From the NCBI RefSeq assembly GCF_013155365.1, contig NZ_JABJRA010000001.1, forward strand, positions 62,001 to 126,000: DNA of 64,000 nucleotides. Direction: 5' to 3'. Shown piece by piece: positions 8,267 to 16,352 of the stretch. The position numbers and the translations under genes were made by a program. How positions within the stretch are numbered: position 1 is the first letter of the stretch; each line of letters opens with the position of its first letter. Below the pieces are notes generated by a model. It did no database searches and was not told where the DNA came from. It saw only the letters and a program-made list of their open reading frames with translations. Source of the DNA: Nocardioides sp. zg-DK7169 (GTDB taxonomy: Bacteria > Actinomycetota > Actinomycetes > Propionibacteriales > Nocardioidaceae).

Positions 8267-9711
8267 CGGGCGTCCTTCCACACGTCGCGCACGCGCAGCG
8301 CCCTCGACCCGGCACGGCGGAGCGCAGGAGGGTGCGGCAGGTGCTCGGCCACCAGCACCGGCGGCCCGAGCACGGCACGCGCGTCGGGGCCGTCGGCCGC
8401 GGGAGGAAGGACGAGGAGACGGTGGCAGGCACGCACGAGGAACTCCGGGTCGTGGGAGACCACCAGGGTCGCCGTGCCCGAGTCCTCGGAGCGCAGCGCG
8501 GCCGCCATCAGCCGACGACCTTCCGCGTCCAACCCGGCCTCGGGCCGGTCGAGCACCTCGGTCCGCGTGGACGCGGCGCTGAGGGCCCACGCGACCGCAC
8601 GTCGTTCACCGGGGCTGTGCTGGGCCAGGGTCCGGGCGTGGTCCACCGGCGCCAACAGCGCGGCACGGTCCAGCGCGGCAGCGGCGTCACCACCACGTGC
8701 GCCGCACCAGGTCCTCGCGAGGCGCCCCAGAGGTACGTGGGCGGGCCAGGTCAGCGGGGGGCGCGGGCGGCCTTCCGCGTCGAGGGTCGCGGCGAGGCGT
8801 CGCGCCACGGACAGTGCACGGGCGCGGTCGCCGTCCGCCGGCACGACGCCCAGGGTCTCCCCCACGACGACGTCGAGGTCGAACCCGACGCCGGCCCGTT
8901 CCGCGGGCACGCACACGGTCGTCACGCTCGAGTGAGCGCGCCCGAAGGCGGGGTGGACCGTCGGCACGGCGGAGGTCACCAGGGGGTGTCGCCCGAGGGT
9001 CTCGAGGTCCCACCATGCGGCGCGAGGGCTCCCCAGGGCGCGGGACAGCACCGCTTCCGGCGGGAGAGGGAGCGTCCGCGGACTCCACTGCTCTGCCGGG
9101 TGCACGACCGCGTCGCCCCCACCGAGGAGCTCCACGACGTGGTCGGACTGCGGCACGGCGACCGCGAGGTCGTGCTCCACCCAACAGATGTCGACCCCGC
9201 CGTCGGCGCACCGGCGCAGCGCCCGGGCCAGGCCCACGCGCAGGTCGGGGAGCAGGTCGGTCATCGGCTGGTCGAGGACCAGGAGCGTCTCCTCTCCCCG
9301 ATCACGGGCCGCGGACGCTCTCAGGACGCCGCGCAACGCGGGCAGGACGGCGCAGGTGGCGGGGTCGAGTTCCCGCATCGACGCGCCGAGGTCCTCGAGG
9401 CCGGTCACGCTCATCCAGAGCTGCTCGGCCTCGCGGCCCGCGCCCCCGAGGGCCTCCGCGACGCTCATGTCCAGGAGCGGGTCGAGCCGGGACACCCCGA
9501 CGTACCGGATCGTCACTCCCTGACTCCTCCAGGACCCGCGCACCAACGCCCCCGCAGGAAGGACGCCGCCCAGGGCGCCCGCGACGGCAGACGCACCCGT
9601 GCCGCTGCGCCCCGTGAGAAGGGTCAACCCGCGGATGTCGAAGGAGACCGGTCCGACGGCGATCCCGCGTCCCGGCAGCCATACCGCCAGAGCATCGATC
9701 GAGACAGTCAT
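8263..9711 (-). CDS. Fused double ABC ATPase of ECF type with degenerate nucleotide-binding motifs
   Basis: The 482-residue protein contains two ABC-ATPase-like halves, as in fused EcfA proteins. In half one, Walker A reads GRSGTGAS, with alanine at position 40 where lysine is expected, and the Walker B region reads VLDQP, with Gln for the catalytic Glu. In half two, the Walker A region reads VPADGDRARA, without the lysine. The signature is HSPGERRAVA, and Walker B reads VLDRP, with Arg for Glu. The overall fold is clear but both active sites look inactivated. It overlaps the T-component gene upstream and the S-like gene downstream by four bases each. It might be a structural subunit, or the ATPase activity may come from another protein. 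Confidence 0.75.
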   Translation of the reverse strand: MTVSIDALAVWLPGRGIAVGPVSFDIRGLTLLTGRSGTGASAVAGALGGVLPAGALVRGSWRSQGVTIRYVGVSRLDPLLDMSVAEALGGAGREAEQLWMSVTGLEDLGASMRELDPATCAVLPALRGVLRASAARDRGEETLLVLDQPMTDLLPDLRVGLARALRRCADGGVDICWVEHDLAVAVPQSDHVVELLGGGDAVVHPAEQWSPRTLPLPPEAVLSRALGSPRAAWWDLETLGRHPLVTSAVPTVHPAFGRAHSSVTTVCVPAERAGVGFDLDVVVGETLGVVPADGDRARALSVARRLAATLDAEGRPRPPLTWPAHVPLGRLARTWCGARGGDAAAALDRAALLAPVDHARTLAQHSPGERRAVAWALSAASTRTEVLDRPEAGLDAEGRRLMAAALRSEDSGTATLVVSHDPEFLVRACHRLLVLPPAADGPDARAVLGPPVLVAEHLPHPPALRRAGSRALRVRDVWKDAR

Positions 9712-10658
9712 CGCTCCACCTCCCGACCGGTCTTCTCCGGCACCGCGGTCGTGCAGACAGGGAGCGCCAGCAGGCTGAGGGCCACGAGCGTCGAGTCGAC
9801 GTCGAGGATGGCGAGGAGCAGCGTCAGCGCGGCGCAGACCAACGGCGCGAGGTCCGCAGCCTGCAGAACGACGACGCGGGCGCGGCTGAGGACCATGCCG
9901 GCCACAGTGAGGACCAGTACGCCGAGCAGCGACGCCTCGACACCCGTCAGGACGCGCCCCACCGCCGCGGCCAGCGCCGCGACGGAGGCGGCGAGGACGA
10001 GGAGCACCCGGACCCGCGTCTTCGCGGCCCCTTCCTCGACGAGGCCGACCGAGTGCCACTGCACAGCGCGCTCGTGCGCGGAGGCCACGACGTCGGGCAA
10101 CGGGGTCACGAGGCGTCCGAGGCCGTGTGCGACCAGGCCCGGGCGGGCGCGCTCGATGCGGGCGAGCTCCTCCGCCGCGAAGCACAGCGGGTGCGTGAAG
10201 CGGGCGGCGCGCCCGAGCACCACGTCGTTGAGCCGGGCCAGTCGCTCGCCGCTGACGCAGCGGACCACGAGAGCGAGCAGGGCCAGGTGGGCCAGGGCCG
10301 ATGCGGCGAGGGCGAGCCCGGTGCGCAGTCGCCCGGTCGTGAGCGGGCCGCCGACCGGCGTACCCGAGGTGACCGACCATTCCGGCAGCACCCACAGCAC
10401 GTCGCCGCCGGATCCCGGCCCCACGGCCGCGGTGAGGACCACCCATGCCGCGGCGACGACACTGGCGGCCGTGAGGACGGGAGATCCCAGCCCCGCCCGG
10501 GCCGCCCCCCGGGTCCACCACACGGCCACCGCCGCCACGATCACGCAGACCGGGGTCCACTGCGACGCACTGGTGTGGAGGGACCAGAAGGCCACGGCGA
10601 TCCAGGCCGACCAGCCGAGGTCGGCCACGTGAAGGCGCGGCGCGAGATGGGCGTTCAT
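9708..10658 (-). CDS. ECF transporter T-component-like membrane protein
   Basis: The 316-residue protein has hydrophobic clusters at about residues 15-55, 60-80, 110-135 and 215-300, separated by a charged region of about 80 residues that includes EELARIERARPGL. This is the layout of EcfT, where a cytosolic coupling-helix region sits between membrane helices. It starts at an ATG overlapping the previous gene (ATGA) and ends overlapping the ATPase gene. Sequence similarity to named EcfT proteins cannot be checked here; the call comes from topology and neighbours. Confidence 0.6.
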   Translation of the reverse strand: MNAHLAPRLHVADLGWSAWIAVAFWSLHTSASQWTPVCVIVAAVAVWWTRGAARAGLGSPVLTAASVVAAAWVVLTAAVGPGSGGDVLWVLPEWSVTSGTPVGGPLTTGRLRTGLALAASALAHLALLALVVRCVSGERLARLNDVVLGRAARFTHPLCFAAEELARIERARPGLVAHGLGRLVTPLPDVVASAHERAVQWHSVGLVEEGAAKTRVRVLLVLAASVAALAAAVGRVLTGVEASLLGVLVLTVAGMVLSRARVVVLQAADLAPLVCAALTLLLAILDVDSTLVALSLLALPVCTTAVPEKTGREVER

Positions 10659-11701
10659 CGACGCCTCCGGATGCGCGCAGGTCCCAGCGCGAGCGCGAGC
10701 GCGAGCGCCCCGATCCCGGCAGTCACGTACTGGACCGTGCGCACGGAGTGGCTGCCGAGATCCGTCGGGGTCGATCCCTGCGACTCCGGCAGCGGCACGT
10801 CGAGGTTGCGGCTGCGGGGCCGGACGACAGCGGCGCTGTCCACCCCGACCCCGGCGGCCAGGGACCCCTCGACCGCCAGGCCGAGCACCGGGAAGACCTC
10901 GGGTCGAGGGATCGGCCTCGTCTGGCCCTCGGCGTGCGGTCGCACCTTCCAGGTGGTGACGGGGGTGCCGCTGCGCAGGTCGATCAGCCGGAACCGGGTG
11001 GCTTCGGCGGGCAGCCCGCGCGGCACGACGTACGGCACCGTGCAACGCACGTCGTCGCAGGTGGCCTGCGCGTCCGCGGCGCCGGGGCTGTCCTGACCGG
11101 GGACGGCGGTCCACGTGGAGCCGTCCAGGCGCTCGACCGCGTAGGTGCTCCCCGGGACGACGTGGTCCAGCGCCACACCCAGGGGGGCACCGACCGGCTT
11201 GCTCTCGGCGTACCCGTCCCCGAGCACCTCGGGCGTCGGCGTCAGCAGCTCGCTCCACGCGCCGAGGACGGTGGTCAGTTCCTTCCCCTCGGCCTCGGCG
11301 AGCGCCACGACCAGGGGGCCGCCGTGGGCACCGCCGGGCGAGGACGGGAGCGCGAGGTCCGCGCTTCCCCACCCGTGCTCGTCGGTCGTGATCTCGACCT
11401 CGGACCCGACGGCCTCCCAGCCGACGGTGCCGCTGCTGTCGGCGGTGACGCGGAAGGCCCGGACCGTCACCGTCGTGTCGGCGCGTCCGGTGACGCCCAC
11501 CCGGTGGGTCGCGCCGTCGATCCATCGAGGCGGCACCTGCACCGAGCAGCGCACGCCGTCGTCGCTGCACAGGCGCTCGGTCTCGGAGGTCGCTGCCGAG
11601 GCGGGCTCGGCGGTGAGCAGATGGAGGCCGGGTGCGCCCAGGACCGCCCCCGCCAGGGCGCTGAGCAGCAGTCGTCGTGCGCCCGGTGAGCGGCGCGTCA
11701 C
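10655..11701 (-). CDS. Secreted, membrane-anchored surface protein (paralogue 2)
   Basis: This 348-residue protein has a signal peptide ending near EPASAAT and a C-terminal transmembrane helix followed by Arg residues (ALALALALGPARIRRRR). That suggests an extracellular domain tethered to the membrane. It shares the motif LGDGYAESKPVGAPL and a following TWTAVPGQ with the gene just upstream, so the two are paralogues. It has paired cysteines (CSDDGVRC; CDDVRC). Translation starts at GTG 11701, overlapping the upstream stop by four bases; GTG 11704 is an alternative. A role in receiving cobalamin-carrier complexes is an inference from the riboswitch and ECF neighbours. Confidence 0.65.
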   Translation of the reverse strand: MTRRSPGARRLLLSALAGAVLGAPGLHLLTAEPASAATSETERLCSDDGVRCSVQVPPRWIDGATHRVGVTGRADTTVTVRAFRVTADSSGTVGWEAVGSEVEITTDEHGWGSADLALPSSPGGAHGGPLVVALAEAEGKELTTVLGAWSELLTPTPEVLGDGYAESKPVGAPLGVALDHVVPGSTYAVERLDGSTWTAVPGQDSPGAADAQATCDDVRCTVPYVVPRGLPAEATRFRLIDLRSGTPVTTWKVRPHAEGQTRPIPRPEVFPVLGLAVEGSLAAGVGVDSAAVVRPRSRNLDVPLPESQGSTPTDLGSHSVRTVQYVTAGIGALALALALGPARIRRRR

Positions 11702-13110
11702 CACGCCTCGTCCCGTCCCGACGACGCGGTACGACGCCGTAGCCAGACCCACAGGGCCGGGGAGGCGAGCAGCGCCACGAGGGCGCCGGCCAGCATCCAC
11801 TTGGTGGTGTCGGGGGCCTCCGCGACCCGCGGTGCCACGAGCGGCCTGGCCTCCTCTCCCCACACGGGGTCGCTGGCCGGCGCGGGCGCCTTCCCACCCG
11901 GCGCGGGCGATGAGGATCCTGGCGCCATTGCCCCGGGCGCCTGCGGAGAAGGGGTGCCCTGGCGGCCCTGCCCCGTGGTCGCCTTCGCGGACGCGCTGGG
12001 TGCGGGGGGTGGGCTGCTGGGGGGTGAGCTGGGAGCGGACGGCTCGGGAGCAGCCGGCCCCGAGGGGGCCGAGGGTCCCGAAGGGGCCGGGGGTCCTGTC
12101 GGCGCGCCCGGGCCGGGGCCGGGGGTCCCAGCGGAGCCGCCCTCGCCACCGTTGCCGCCGTTGCCGCCGTCTCCGTCGGCGTCGCCGCCGTCGTTCCCGC
12201 CCGGGACCTCGGGGTCGGGCACACCGGGCCCCTTGGACGGGTCGAGCTGCTCGTCCCGCGGGCCTGTCACGCCGCGCTCGGAGGGCACGACGGTCCACTC
12301 GGCGTACGCGGGCGAGGCGATCGGCCGGTCCTCGGCTCCGCCGTAGTTCAGGTGGTGGTTGACCCGGAAGCGGTAGGCCTGTCCTGCCACCAGCTCCGGC
12401 GGCACGACGTAGCGCAGGTGCGAGATCTCCCCCGGGCTGCTGAGCAGGCGGTGAGCGGCGCCGTACCCCTGGCCTGGCAACGGGGTCCAGGTGCCGTCGT
12501 CGGCCAGGTACTCGACCCAGTAGCCGACGCCCGCGACGTTGCCGATGGCGTGCATCTCCAGCGGGACCCCGACGGGCTTCTGGTCCGCGTAGCCGTCGCC
12601 GAGCAACCTCAAGGTGGCGCCCCCGAACTCCACGACCTGGCCGATCCGGGTCGACAGGTCCAGGGACGAGTCGTCGGCGAGACCCACGAAGCCCCAGCCG
12701 CTCGGGACGTCGGGCACGGCGCGAGGCACCAGCTTCACCTCGTCGAGCGTCCCGCGCCCACCGCCGAGGGCACGCGTCGTCCCCACCGCGGGTTCCCCGC
12801 TGGGGACGAGGCCTGTCACCTGGCCGCGGGAGTTGAACTCCACGACATAGAACTGGAGCGCGAGGCGCGTGCCCGGGTTTCCCGCCCCGGTCACCCGCAG
12901 CAGCTGGCCTGGGGCCGCCGCGCCGGCGTCGATGGTCACCGACAGCGAGCAGGAGCCGACCGCATAGCCATCGCACAGGGCGCTCTGCGACGGTCCGGCC
13001 GCCTGTGCCGGCGCCGGCCAGGCGACGGAGGCCACGACAACAAGCCCGGCCACTGCCAGGGCGGGCCGACGCAGCCCGAACCGGATGCGCAGCCGCGCGG
13101 GACGCTGCAT
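11698..13110 (-). CDS. Secreted, membrane-anchored surface protein (paralogue 1), first gene of the riboswitch operon
   Basis: The 470-residue protein starts with a long signal peptide ending in PAPAQAA. An extracellular domain follows (about 45-300) that contains LGDGYADQKPVGVPL and TWTPLPGQ, shared with the next gene. Then comes a Pro/Ser/Gly/Ala-rich linker (about 300-435), a transmembrane helix (KWMLAGALVALLASPALWVW) and an Arg-rich stop-transfer tail. The long linker would let the domain reach through the cell wall. The ATG at 13110 is preceded by a GGAGG ribosome-binding site and by a cobalamin riboswitch on the same strand. No known domain is recognised with certainty. Confidence 0.68.
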   Translation of the reverse strand: MQRPARLRIRFGLRRPALAVAGLVVVASVAWPAPAQAAGPSQSALCDGYAVGSCSLSVTIDAGAAAPGQLLRVTGAGNPGTRLALQFYVVEFNSRGQVTGLVPSGEPAVGTTRALGGGRGTLDEVKLVPRAVPDVPSGWGFVGLADDSSLDLSTRIGQVVEFGGATLRLLGDGYADQKPVGVPLEMHAIGNVAGVGYWVEYLADDGTWTPLPGQGYGAAHRLLSSPGEISHLRYVVPPELVAGQAYRFRVNHHLNYGGAEDRPIASPAYAEWTVVPSERGVTGPRDEQLDPSKGPGVPDPEVPGGNDGGDADGDGGNGGNGGEGGSAGTPGPGPGAPTGPPAPSGPSAPSGPAAPEPSAPSSPPSSPPPAPSASAKATTGQGRQGTPSPQAPGAMAPGSSSPAPGGKAPAPASDPVWGEEARPLVAPRVAEAPDTTKWMLAGALVALLASPALWVWLRRRTASSGRDEAW

Positions 13111-13115
13111 CGTGG

Positions 13116-13160
13116 GACCTCCAGGGGGGCACACGCAGGCAGGGCAACCCCAGGAGGCTT
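13116..13160 (-). promoter_or_regulatory. Predicted Shine-Dalgarno-sequestering hairpin before the surface-protein/ECF operon
   Basis: On the minus strand, CCTCCTGGGG (complement of 13148-13157) can pair with CCCCCCTGGAGG (complement of 13118-13129). The second arm contains the GGAGG ribosome-binding site of the gene starting at 13110. This places a translation-blocking hairpin between the riboswitch core and the start codon, the usual form of expression platform in actinobacteria. Confidence 0.55.
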
Positions 13161-13189
13161 CCGAGCCCGCGCTTGTGCGACGACGGGTA

Positions 13190-13290
13190 ACGGCTGCATC
13201 CCCGGAGTTCCCGACTTGCTGGAGGACCAGCTCACGGTTGCGCAACAGCGCCGGATTCGCACCGGCTTCCTCTGGTGGGGATGCGTCACG
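13190..13290 (-). promoter_or_regulatory. Cobalamin riboswitch A (surface-protein/ECF/MoxR operon)
   Basis: Read on the minus strand, the region carries the conserved cobalamin-aptamer landmarks in order: GGAAGCCGGTGCGAATCCGG, then GCGCTG, then CGCAACCGTGA, and later CAAGTCGGGAAC. A perfect 8-base closing helix (13196-13203 with 13277-13284, GCATCCCC/GGGGATGC) encloses the core. It lies about 80 bases upstream of the start at 13110. When cobalamin is bound, such elements lower expression of the downstream genes, which are usually for cobalamin transport or synthesis. Confidence 0.92.
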
Positions 13291-13404
13291 GTAGTGACGA
13301 GGGGATGCTGTCACACCCCCGCAGCACACACCGACCCGGCCTGCCGCCGACCTGGACACGCGCGCACCGAACCCACGGCCTACCCAGCTCGTCGCCCGGG
13401 GACA

Positions 13405-13530
13405 CCCGCGTCGTAACCTCCAGACCAGCGTCGAGGGGGAAGCCGGTGGAAGTCCGGCACTGACCCGCAACCGTGACGACCGGGCCTGCCCCGTCGAAGT
13501 CGGAATGCCTTCGCGCTGTCGCGACCATCC
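13405..13530 (+). promoter_or_regulatory. Cobalamin riboswitch B (DUF4430 protein)
   Basis: On the plus strand the conserved elements are GGGGAAGCCGGTGGAAGTCC, GGCACTGACCCGCAACCGTG and CGAAGTCGGAATGCC, the last near 13495-13509. This is the order and spacing of the cobalamin aptamer. It ends about 75 bases before the GTG start at 13602. It is divergent from riboswitch A, so each has its own promoter in the 13290-13410 interval. Confidence 0.92.
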
Positions 13531-13582
13531 CACCACTGTCGAGGAATGCAGTAGGTCGCCGGCGTGCTGTCGGCCTCCCCTG

Positions 13583-13596
13583 CTCCGGAACCGGAG
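13583..13596 (+). promoter_or_regulatory. Hairpin covering the ribosome-binding site of the DUF4430 gene
   Basis: CTCCGGAACCGGAG can fold on itself; its 3' arm holds the GGAG ribosome-binding site placed six bases before the GTG start at 13602. This is a likely translational expression platform for riboswitch B. The anti-sequestering partner was not worked out. Confidence 0.55.
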
Positions 13597-13601
13597 TTCA
13601 C

Positions 13602-14672
13602 GTGAAGTTCAAGAAGTCCGCGCTGGCAGCTGCCGGCGCACTCGTCATCAGCACCCTCCCGGGGACGCTCTCCCCCGCGCACGCCGCCGACTGGCGCACC
13701 GGATGGTGCCAGCAGGACGAGGGCCTCAGCGTCGTGGTCGACTTCGGCAACGAGGTCGCCGATGCCATCCCGGCCGAGGGGTTCCTGGTGCGGTGCCTGG
13801 TCGGCGGCGTCGTCGACGCCACTCCCGAGCGGAGCAGGGTCGCGGCCTTGCAGGCGGTCGGCCTCTCGGTCGAGGCCGACCGGTCCGGGTACGTCACCGC
13901 CGTCGAGGGCATCGAGGAGTACTCCGGCGACGCCATGTGGTGGTTCTTCTCGGGCGCCGCGGTGCCCGGACCGTGGGACACCGCGAATCACGGCATCGTC
14001 GTCAACGGCCCCAACATCAACAAGGCACTCGGGGCCCGGCTCGTCGGCCAGGACTGGGTGACGACCCCGCGGCCCACCCCCCAGTTCGCGGACCCGACCC
14101 CGGAGCCGGAGCCGGACCCCGAGCCGGAGACGCCGGACGTGACGGGCACCGTCCCTGTGGTCCCGGGCACTGCCCAGGTCGGACGTCAGCTGACCGCAGC
14201 CCTCGGCGGGTGGAGCAACGGGGTCACGTTCGCCCGCCGGTGGAAGCGCGACGGGGCGCCGATCCGGGGCGCTCGAGGAGCCACCTACCGCCTGACGGCG
14301 GCGGACAGAGGAGCGCGCATCACGCTCGAGGTGACCGGGTCCATGCCCGGCCACACCTCGACCAGTCTCGAGTCCAGGCCCACCGCCAAGGTCCGTGCCG
14401 GGCAGCTCACCCCCGCCAAGCCGCGCATCGCCGGCAAGGCCAAGGTCGGCACGTTGCTCACGGCCGTCAGCGCAGCGTGGGAGCCGGGTCAGGTGAAGCT
14501 CACCTACCGGTGGCTGCGTGACGGCAAGGTCATCGCTGGATCCCAGAGGAAGACCTACGTCGTGAAGCGCGCCGACGTGGGCCACCGCATCTCCGTCCGC
14601 ATGGTCGGCACGCGGCCCGGATACGCCAAGGCCACCCGCACCTCGGCGAGGACGGTCCGCGTCTCCCGCTGA
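13602..14672 (+). CDS. Secreted DUF4430 protein, transcobalamin beta-domain-like
   Basis: The 356-residue protein has a signal peptide (cleavage near SPAHAA). A DUF4430-type domain follows at about residues 30-155, and a PEPEPDPEPE-type linker leads to two Ig-like repeats (about 180-265 and 270-356), each with a WxRDGxxIxG-like strand. DUF4430 is the fold of the C-terminal beta domain of intrinsic factor and transcobalamin. The segment MWWFFSGAAVPGPWDTANHGIVVNG is rich in aromatics, as expected for a ligand-facing face. Two cysteines (GWCQQ and VRCLV) may form a disulfide. The cobalamin riboswitch upstream supports a role in binding corrinoids outside the cell. No membrane anchor is seen. Confidence 0.78.
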   Translation: MKFKKSALAAAGALVISTLPGTLSPAHAADWRTGWCQQDEGLSVVVDFGNEVADAIPAEGFLVRCLVGGVVDATPERSRVAALQAVGLSVEADRSGYVTAVEGIEEYSGDAMWWFFSGAAVPGPWDTANHGIVVNGPNINKALGARLVGQDWVTTPRPTPQFADPTPEPEPDPEPETPDVTGTVPVVPGTAQVGRQLTAALGGWSNGVTFARRWKRDGAPIRGARGATYRLTAADRGARITLEVTGSMPGHTSTSLESRPTAKVRAGQLTPAKPRIAGKAKVGTLLTAVSAAWEPGQVKLTYRWLRDGKVIAGSQRKTYVVKRADVGHRISVRMVGTRPGYAKATRTSARTVRVSR

Positions 14673-14695
14673 GCCACCCGGACCATGGCACCGCA

Positions 14696-14731
14696 GACGG
14701 GGCCCCGACGCGCACGCGTCGGGGCCCCGTC
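14696..14731. terminator. Bidirectional terminator between convergent genes
   Basis: A perfect inverted repeat with 17-base arms (GACGGGGCCCCGACGCG and its complement) around a 2-base centre lies between the stops of the DUF4430 gene and the convergent toroid gene. The very stable GC hairpin would act on transcripts from both sides. There is no clear U-tract, which is common in actinobacteria. Confidence 0.8.
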
Positions 14732-14759
14732 CCGGTCGAACGGCACCTGGCCGCCAAGC

Positions 14760-16349
14760 TCAGATCCGGAAGGTCCCGGAGCTGCTCGACCGCTTCACCT
14801 CGGTGCTGCCGAGGTAGCGCACGACCACGCGGTACTTCCCTCGCAGCCGCGCGCCCTGGAGTGCCCTGCGCAGGACGGGCTTCTTGATCGTGACCGTGGC
14901 GACGCCACGCGCGTCCACCGGTGCGCTCCTCGTCACGAGCTTCTCGCCGCCCCGGCGGACCACGAAGCGCACCTGGCCCTTCGAGACGGCCACGTCAGCA
15001 CGCACGCGGGCCTTCAGGACCACAGCCCGGGGCTTGACCTGGGTCTGGGGCCCGGCGGTCTCGGAGGGGACCGGCTGTGCCACGCCCTGCGCCACGACGA
15101 CGCTCGCCGTGCCGGAAGAACCCTTGAAGGCCGAGCTCAGCGGGACGAACGTCGCCGTGTAGGTGTGCTCGCCCGCCGCCACGCCGGTCAGCCGGAGCGT
15201 GGCCCTGCCGCCGACCAGGACCGCGTCACCGACCTTGCTTCCTACTTCGGAGAACTCGACCGTGCCCGTTGCGCCCGCACCGGCCACCTCGGCTGCGAGC
15301 GCGACCACGCCGGGCCGCGGCGACGACGCCGCGAGCGTCGTGACGGTGACCTCGGGGTCGGCGACGTCCATGACGTAGAGGCCCGGCTTTCCGTCGACGA
15401 AGCGGAGGTAGTCGGTGAGCCCGTAGAACCCTTGCGCGGTGGACATCCCACTCACGGTGCCGGGCTTGGAGTACCAGAAGCCCCCGCCCTCGACGTAGTA
15501 CGTCGTGAGCGCGCTGACCGGGTTGCCCCCGTCCTTCCCGAACCGCGGATCGGTGAGGGGGTCGATCCGCAGGGCGGTGAGGGCCACGATCACCTGGGTG
15601 GTGCTCTCGGCGGACTCCTTGCCGTAGCTGGCGAAGCCCCCGCTGGGGCGCTGGATGTCGGACAGCCTCGAGACGCCGCGCTCCACCGCGGCCGCGACGG
15701 CGGGCTGGTCGGCGTACCGCGCCAGCGCCTGGAGGGCCATGCCCGTCATGTCCGGGTCGGGCGTCGACCCGGAGAAGGTCCAGCCACCACCGTTGATCTC
15801 GAGTGCGAGCACCCGATCGACCAGCTTCTGCCGCGTCGTGGGGTTCGTGGCGCCGGCGACCTCGGGGATCTCGTGGCCGAGGGTGTCGAGGGCGAGCAGG
15901 CCGAAGACGGCCGAGTTGAGGGCGCCCATCGTGGACATGTCGGCCAGCCCCGTGAGCAGGTCGTGGCCGCCGACGTCCGTGACGTCCTTGCCCATCGCGC
16001 TCAACGCGATGACCACGCGCTCGTACGTCGTGGCCGGCCCGAGCTTGCCGTCCTTCTCGACGACGTCCTCCACCAGGTTGGCGTAGTACGCGTCGAGCCA
16101 CTCCTCGGCGTCGACGTCGCTGCGTGCGAGACCGAGCACCTCCCACTCCCGGCCGAGCCCCGTGGGCTCGACGTGCTCGAGGATGTAGGCGCTGGTACCC
16201 GCGTGCTGGACCCGGGCGAGGTCCACCAGCGTGGAGTCCGCCCGGGCGGCAGCACCGGCGAACCCGGGGGCGAGCGCGAGAAGCAGTCCGAGGACCGCGA
16301 CCAGGGCGACATGTGGGGCACGGTGCCTCGCACCGATTTGGGTGTTCAT
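14760..16349 (-). CDS. Secreted alpha/alpha-toroid protein, transcobalamin alpha-domain-like
   Basis: The 529-residue protein has a signal peptide ending near GAAARAD. A repeat-rich helical region (about 45-315) follows with terpene-cyclase/prenyltransferase-type turns such as GGGWTFSGSTPDPDMTGMALQALARY and GGFASYGKESAESTTQVIVALTAL. This is the alpha6/alpha6 barrel fold shared by squalene cyclases and by the alpha domain of intrinsic factor and transcobalamin. Two Ig-like domains follow (about 325-415 and 440-529). There is no DxDD catalytic motif of cyclases, which argues against enzymatic cyclisation. The upstream cobalamin riboswitch and the neighbouring DUF4430 gene point to a split corrinoid-binding pair. 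Confidence 0.78.
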   Translation of the reverse strand: MNTQIGARHRAPHVALVAVLGLLLALAPGFAGAAARADSTLVDLARVQHAGTSAYILEHVEPTGLGREWEVLGLARSDVDAEEWLDAYYANLVEDVVEKDGKLGPATTYERVVIALSAMGKDVTDVGGHDLLTGLADMSTMGALNSAVFGLLALDTLGHEIPEVAGATNPTTRQKLVDRVLALEINGGGWTFSGSTPDPDMTGMALQALARYADQPAVAAAVERGVSRLSDIQRPSGGFASYGKESAESTTQVIVALTALRIDPLTDPRFGKDGGNPVSALTTYYVEGGGFWYSKPGTVSGMSTAQGFYGLTDYLRFVDGKPGLYVMDVADPEVTVTTLAASSPRPGVVALAAEVAGAGATGTVEFSEVGSKVGDAVLVGGRATLRLTGVAAGEHTYTATFVPLSSAFKGSSGTASVVVAQGVAQPVPSETAGPQTQVKPRAVVLKARVRADVAVSKGQVRFVVRRGGEKLVTRSAPVDARGVATVTIKKPVLRRALQGARLRGKYRVVVRYLGSTEVKRSSSSGTFRI

Positions 16350-16352
16350 GGA

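Noticed and set aside
14760..16349. Toroid protein as a squalene-hopene or terpene cyclase
   Set aside because: It has a signal peptide, Ig-like C-terminal domains and a cobalamin riboswitch, and lacks the DxDD cyclase motif.
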